This document shows, one piece after another, positions 4,551 to 6,728 of a stretch of 6,728 bases of DNA (position 1 is the first letter of the stretch; each line of letters begins with the position of its first letter). The translations under genes were made by a program, and so were the position numbers. The DNA lies in contig JAQGLH010000378.1 in NCBI GenBank assembly GCA_028293005.1, positions 1-6,728 of the forward strand. Direction: 5' to 3'. The notes under the pieces were generated by a model. That model saw only the letters and a program-made list of their open reading frames with translations, was not told where the DNA came from and did not search any database. Origin of the DNA: Alphaproteobacteria bacterium. GTDB lineage: Bacteria; Pseudomonadota; Alphaproteobacteria; Sphingomonadales; Sphingomonadaceae.

Positions 4551-5075
4551 ATGATCGCGAGCGTGTTGGCGTTGCTGCTGGTGGGGATGATCGCGCCGGC
4601 GCCCGCTGCTGCGCCAGAACCCTCGATGGCCCCGCCCACCGAATATGCGCAGTTGATCGTGCGCAAGCAGATCGTGATCCGTTCGATCCGGCTGCGGCCG
4701 GTCGTGCCGGGCCCTGAAATCTCCGAATGGAGGGAAGGGAAAGGCCCGAAATGCCTCCCTGCGCGTGCGATCGTTGGCGCCTCCCTGCTCGGGCAAAGCA
4801 GCGTCGACCTGATCCTGCGGGACAGTAGCCGCATCCGCGCGCAGCTCGAATCGGCCTGTCCGGCGCTCGATTATTATTATGGCTTCTATATCTCGCCCGG
4901 GCCCGACGGGCTGGTCTGCGCCGATCGCGACGCGGTCCGCTCGCGAATGGGCGGCGAATGCGCGATCGACCGCTTCCAAACGCTGCGGCCGAGCACGAGA
5001 CGCCGCCCATCGCTTGACAAAGGCGAGCCCCTGGGGCCAAGCCGCGCGGACAAAGCGTCTGTCGACAAGCGCTAA
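4551..5075 (+). CDS. Small exported protein with four cysteines, function unknown
   Basis: This 174-residue protein is not one I can name. The N-terminus (IASVLALLLVGMIAPAPAAA) is a hydrophobic stretch with an Ala-rich end, typical of a Sec signal peptide cleaved around residues 18-21, although the n-region has no Lys or Arg. The mature part has four cysteines (C68, C103, C123, C137), an even number that would suit two disulfides in the periplasm. Notable segments are the aromatic LDYYYGFYISPGPDG (106-120), ICADRD-like VCADRD (122-127) and ECAIDRF (136-142). The C-terminus is basic. GAGGG (4536-4540) is 10 bases from ATG at 4551; the in-frame TTG at 4548 would have a better 7-base spacing and adds one residue. 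The helicase gene begins 15 nt downstream, so the two are probably co-transcribed. Confidence 0.7.
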   Translation: MIASVLALLLVGMIAPAPAAAPEPSMAPPTEYAQLIVRKQIVIRSIRLRPVVPGPEISEWREGKGPKCLPARAIVGASLLGQSSVDLILRDSSRIRAQLESACPALDYYYGFYISPGPDGLVCADRDAVRSRMGGECAIDRFQTLRPSTRRRPSLDKGEPLGPSRADKASVDKR

Positions 5076-5090
5076 ATTCCGGAAATAGTC

Positions 5091-6722
5091 ATGACTTTTG
5101 CCGATCTCGGCCTTTCAGACGAATTGCTTCGTGCCGTCCTTGAGTCCGGCTACGACGAGCCGACGCCGATCCAGCGCCAGGCGATCCCCTCTGTGCTGAT
5201 GGGTCGCGACCTGATCGGCATCGCCCAGACCGGCACCGGCAAGACCGCCGGCTTCGTCCTGCCGATGATCGACATCCTCGCCCAGGGTCGTAGCCGCGCA
5301 CGAATGCCGCGCTCGCTGATCCTCGAGCCGACCCGCGAGCTCGCGGCGCAGGTCGCCGAGAATTTCGAGAAATACGGCAAATATCACAAGCTCAGCATGG
5401 CGTTGCTGATCGGTGGCGTGAGCATGGGCGACCAGGTCAAGGCGCTCGAAAAAGGCGTCGACGTGCTGATCGCGACACCTGGCCGGCTGATGGACCTGTT
5501 CGGCCGCGGCAACATCCTGCTCACCGGCTGCGGCTTGCTCGTGATCGACGAGGCCGACCGGATGCTCGACATGGGCTTCATTCCCGACATCGAGGAGATC
5601 GCCACCAAGCTGCCCTCGACGCGCCAGACCTTGCTGTTCTCGGCGACGATGCCGGCGCCGATCAAGAAGCTCGCCGACAAGTTCCTGACCAACCCCAAGA
5701 CGATCGAGGCCAGCCGCCCGGCGACCGCGAACACGTCGATCGACCAACGCATCGTGCGCGTCGATGCGCGCAAGAAGAAAGATGCTCTGGTCAAGCTTTT
5801 GCGCACCGAGGCGGTGAAGACGGCGATCGTCTTTTCGAACCGCAAGACGATGGTGCGCGAGCTTGCCACCAGCCTCAAGCGCAGCGGCTTCGCCGCCGGC
5901 CAGATCCACGGCGACATGGAGCAGCCCGAACGGATCGCCGAGCTCGACCGCTTCAAGTCCGAAGAGATCAACATCCTCGTCGCCTCGGACGTCGCCGCGC
6001 GCGGCCTCGACGTCAAAGGCGTCAGCCATGTGTTCAATTTCGACGTACCTTGGCAGCCCGACGATTATATCCACCGCATCGGCCGCACCGGCCGCGCCGG
6101 CAAGACCGGCACCGCGATCACCCTCGCGACCAAGGAAGATGCCGAAGCGATCGCGTCGATCGAGAAATTGATGGGATTCAAGATCCCGTCGATGGACGAG
6201 GCGCCCGGGGCCGCGCCGGCCCCTTCCGTCGAGCAGGAGCCCGTCGAGCAGGAGTCCGAGGCGGAACGCGAACCCAAGCGCGAACGTGGCGGCCGGCGCG
6301 AACGGCAGCCGCGACGCGAAGCCGCCGAGGAGCACCACACGCCACCCGAGGCGGACCGCGCCGCGGCCGAGCCCGAGCGAGCCGGCGAGGCGAAACAAGC
6401 CCGCCGCGAGCCGAGAAGGCGCGGCAGATCGTCCGAGCAGCGCGAGCCGCAACGCCAGCCGGCCGAGCAACGCCAAGCGGGCGAGCAACGCCAGGCGGCC
6501 AAGCAACACCAGCCGGGCGAGCAGCGCGAGCGTGGCGAACAGCGCGAGCATGGCGAGCAGCACAGGCCTGCCGAACAGCACAGACCTGCCGAGCAGCGCA
6601 GACCGGCCGAGCAGCGCAGGCCAGAACGTGCGGAACCGACCCGCAACAACACGCTCGAACAGGTCGACGAGGATTGGAACGGCCCAGTGCCGAGCTTCCT
6701 CGGCCAGGGCTTCGGCAGCTAA
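5091..6722 (+). CDS. rhlE: RhlE-type DEAD-box ATP-dependent RNA helicase
   Basis: This 543-residue cytosolic helicase unwinds RNA duplexes, in ribosome assembly or mRNA turnover by family knowledge. Every core motif is present: Q motif around YDEPTPIQ (21-28), motif I AQTGTGKT (45-52), Ia PTRELA (80-85), GG (108-109), Ib TPGR (129-132), II DEAD (153-156), III SAT (184-186), IV IVFSN (246-250), V ASDVAARGLD (298-307) and VI HRIGRTGRAG (328-337). The core ends near 370. Residues 371-525 form a low-complexity Arg/Glu/Gln/Pro tail, including a hexapeptide array (457-510), and probably act as a flexible RNA- or protein-binding arm. The final segment EDWNGPVPSFLGQGFGS is ordered-looking and distinct from the repeats. 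GGAA (5081-5084) stands six bases before the ATG. The core and start resemble E. coli RhlE; assignment to a subgroup is by eye. Confidence 0.93.
   Translation: MTFADLGLSDELLRAVLESGYDEPTPIQRQAIPSVLMGRDLIGIAQTGTGKTAGFVLPMIDILAQGRSRARMPRSLILEPTRELAAQVAENFEKYGKYHKLSMALLIGGVSMGDQVKALEKGVDVLIATPGRLMDLFGRGNILLTGCGLLVIDEADRMLDMGFIPDIEEIATKLPSTRQTLLFSATMPAPIKKLADKFLTNPKTIEASRPATANTSIDQRIVRVDARKKKDALVKLLRTEAVKTAIVFSNRKTMVRELATSLKRSGFAAGQIHGDMEQPERIAELDRFKSEEINILVASDVAARGLDVKGVSHVFNFDVPWQPDDYIHRIGRTGRAGKTGTAITLATKEDAEAIASIEKLMGFKIPSMDEAPGAAPAPSVEQEPVEQESEAEREPKRERGGRRERQPRREAAEEHHTPPEADRAAAEPERAGEAKQARREPRRRGRSSEQREPQRQPAEQRQAGEQRQAAKQHQPGEQRERGEQREHGEQHRPAEQHRPAEQRRPAEQRRPERAEPTRNNTLEQVDEDWNGPVPSFLGQGFGS
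6228..6257 (+). repeat. 15-bp tandem duplication in the helicase tail
   Basis: GTCGAGCAGGAGCCC (6228-6242) is followed directly by GTCGAGCAGGAGTCC (6243-6257), one mismatch in 15. It codes VEQEP-VEQES (residues 380-389), just after the helicase core. It keeps the frame and uses the same E-Q-x vocabulary as the longer array further on. Confidence 0.75.
6459..6620 (+). repeat. Nine-copy 18-bp tandem array coding a hexapeptide repeat
   Basis: Nine contiguous 18-bp units code hexapeptides of the form [P/A/R/H]-[A/G]-[E/K]-Q-[R/H]-[Q/E/R]: PAEQRQ, AGEQRQ, AAKQHQ, PGEQRE, RGEQRE, HGEQHR, PAEQHR, PAEQRR and PAEQRR (helicase residues 457-510). A separate earlier relative, SSEQRE, lies at 6429-6446. 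Gln at position 4 is invariant. The last three units are nearly identical in DNA, suggesting recent expansion at the 3' end, while the first units have drifted. Because 18 is a multiple of three, gain or loss of units would keep the reading frame. Confidence 0.9.
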
Positions 6723-6728
6723 GCCTTC

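Noticed and set aside
5115..6581. 488-codon minus-strand ORF whose start is Leu/Ala-rich and looks membrane-like
   Set aside because: It is the exact antisense of the helicase. The Leu/Ala stretch is simply the complement of the CAG/GAG-rich 18-bp repeat array and has no independent support.
6459..6620. The regular repeats as a CRISPR-like array
   Set aside because: Units are contiguous 18-mers with no spacers and in frame with the helicase; they code a hexapeptide repeat.

Overview
The window is GC-rich, with long antisense shadow frames and strong third-position G/C bias. It looks like chromosomal DNA of an alphaproteobacterium, most likely of the order Sphingomonadales. The main pointers are a CpdR-type single-domain response regulator beside an N-formylglutamate amidohydrolase-family gene, a SapC-family protein, and a RhlE-type DEAD-box helicase with an Arg/Glu/Gln-rich tail. 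The order is an inference from protein character; no search was run.

Layout, left to right. A tRNA-Val(GAC) gene lies on the minus strand (67-141), followed by cpdR, also minus (202-579). A divergent spacer of 250 bp leads to an FGase-family hydrolase on the plus strand (830-1735). Positions 1736-2159 hold no convincing protein gene. They do hold a strong intrinsic terminator that works on the minus strand (hairpin 1832-1855 plus a T-rich tail). Just upstream of it on the same strand are two further hairpins, C-rich anti-Shine-Dalgarno-like segments and a possible sigma-70-like promoter. Together these look like an unannotated small RNA of about 100 nt (about 1920 to 1820).

A two-gene minus-strand unit follows: an FAD-linked D-2-hydroxyacid (probably D-2-hydroxyglutarate) dehydrogenase (3001-4449) and then, 58 nt downstream, a SapC-family gene (2160-2942). 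A 101-bp divergent spacer at 4450-4550 contains a -10-like GATAATA that can be read in both directions. It separates that unit from a plus-strand pair: a small exported protein with four cysteines (4551-5075) and, 15 nt later, the DEAD-box helicase (5091-6722). The helicase tail carries a nine-copy 18-bp tandem array coding a hexapeptide repeat.

The genes do not form one pathway. CpdR belongs to cell-cycle proteolysis control, the FGase and the FAD dehydrogenase look metabolic, and the helicase acts in RNA metabolism. No mobile element, CRISPR array or defence cassette is visible. The most interesting item is the candidate small RNA. The helicase tail repeat and the divergent promoter region come next.
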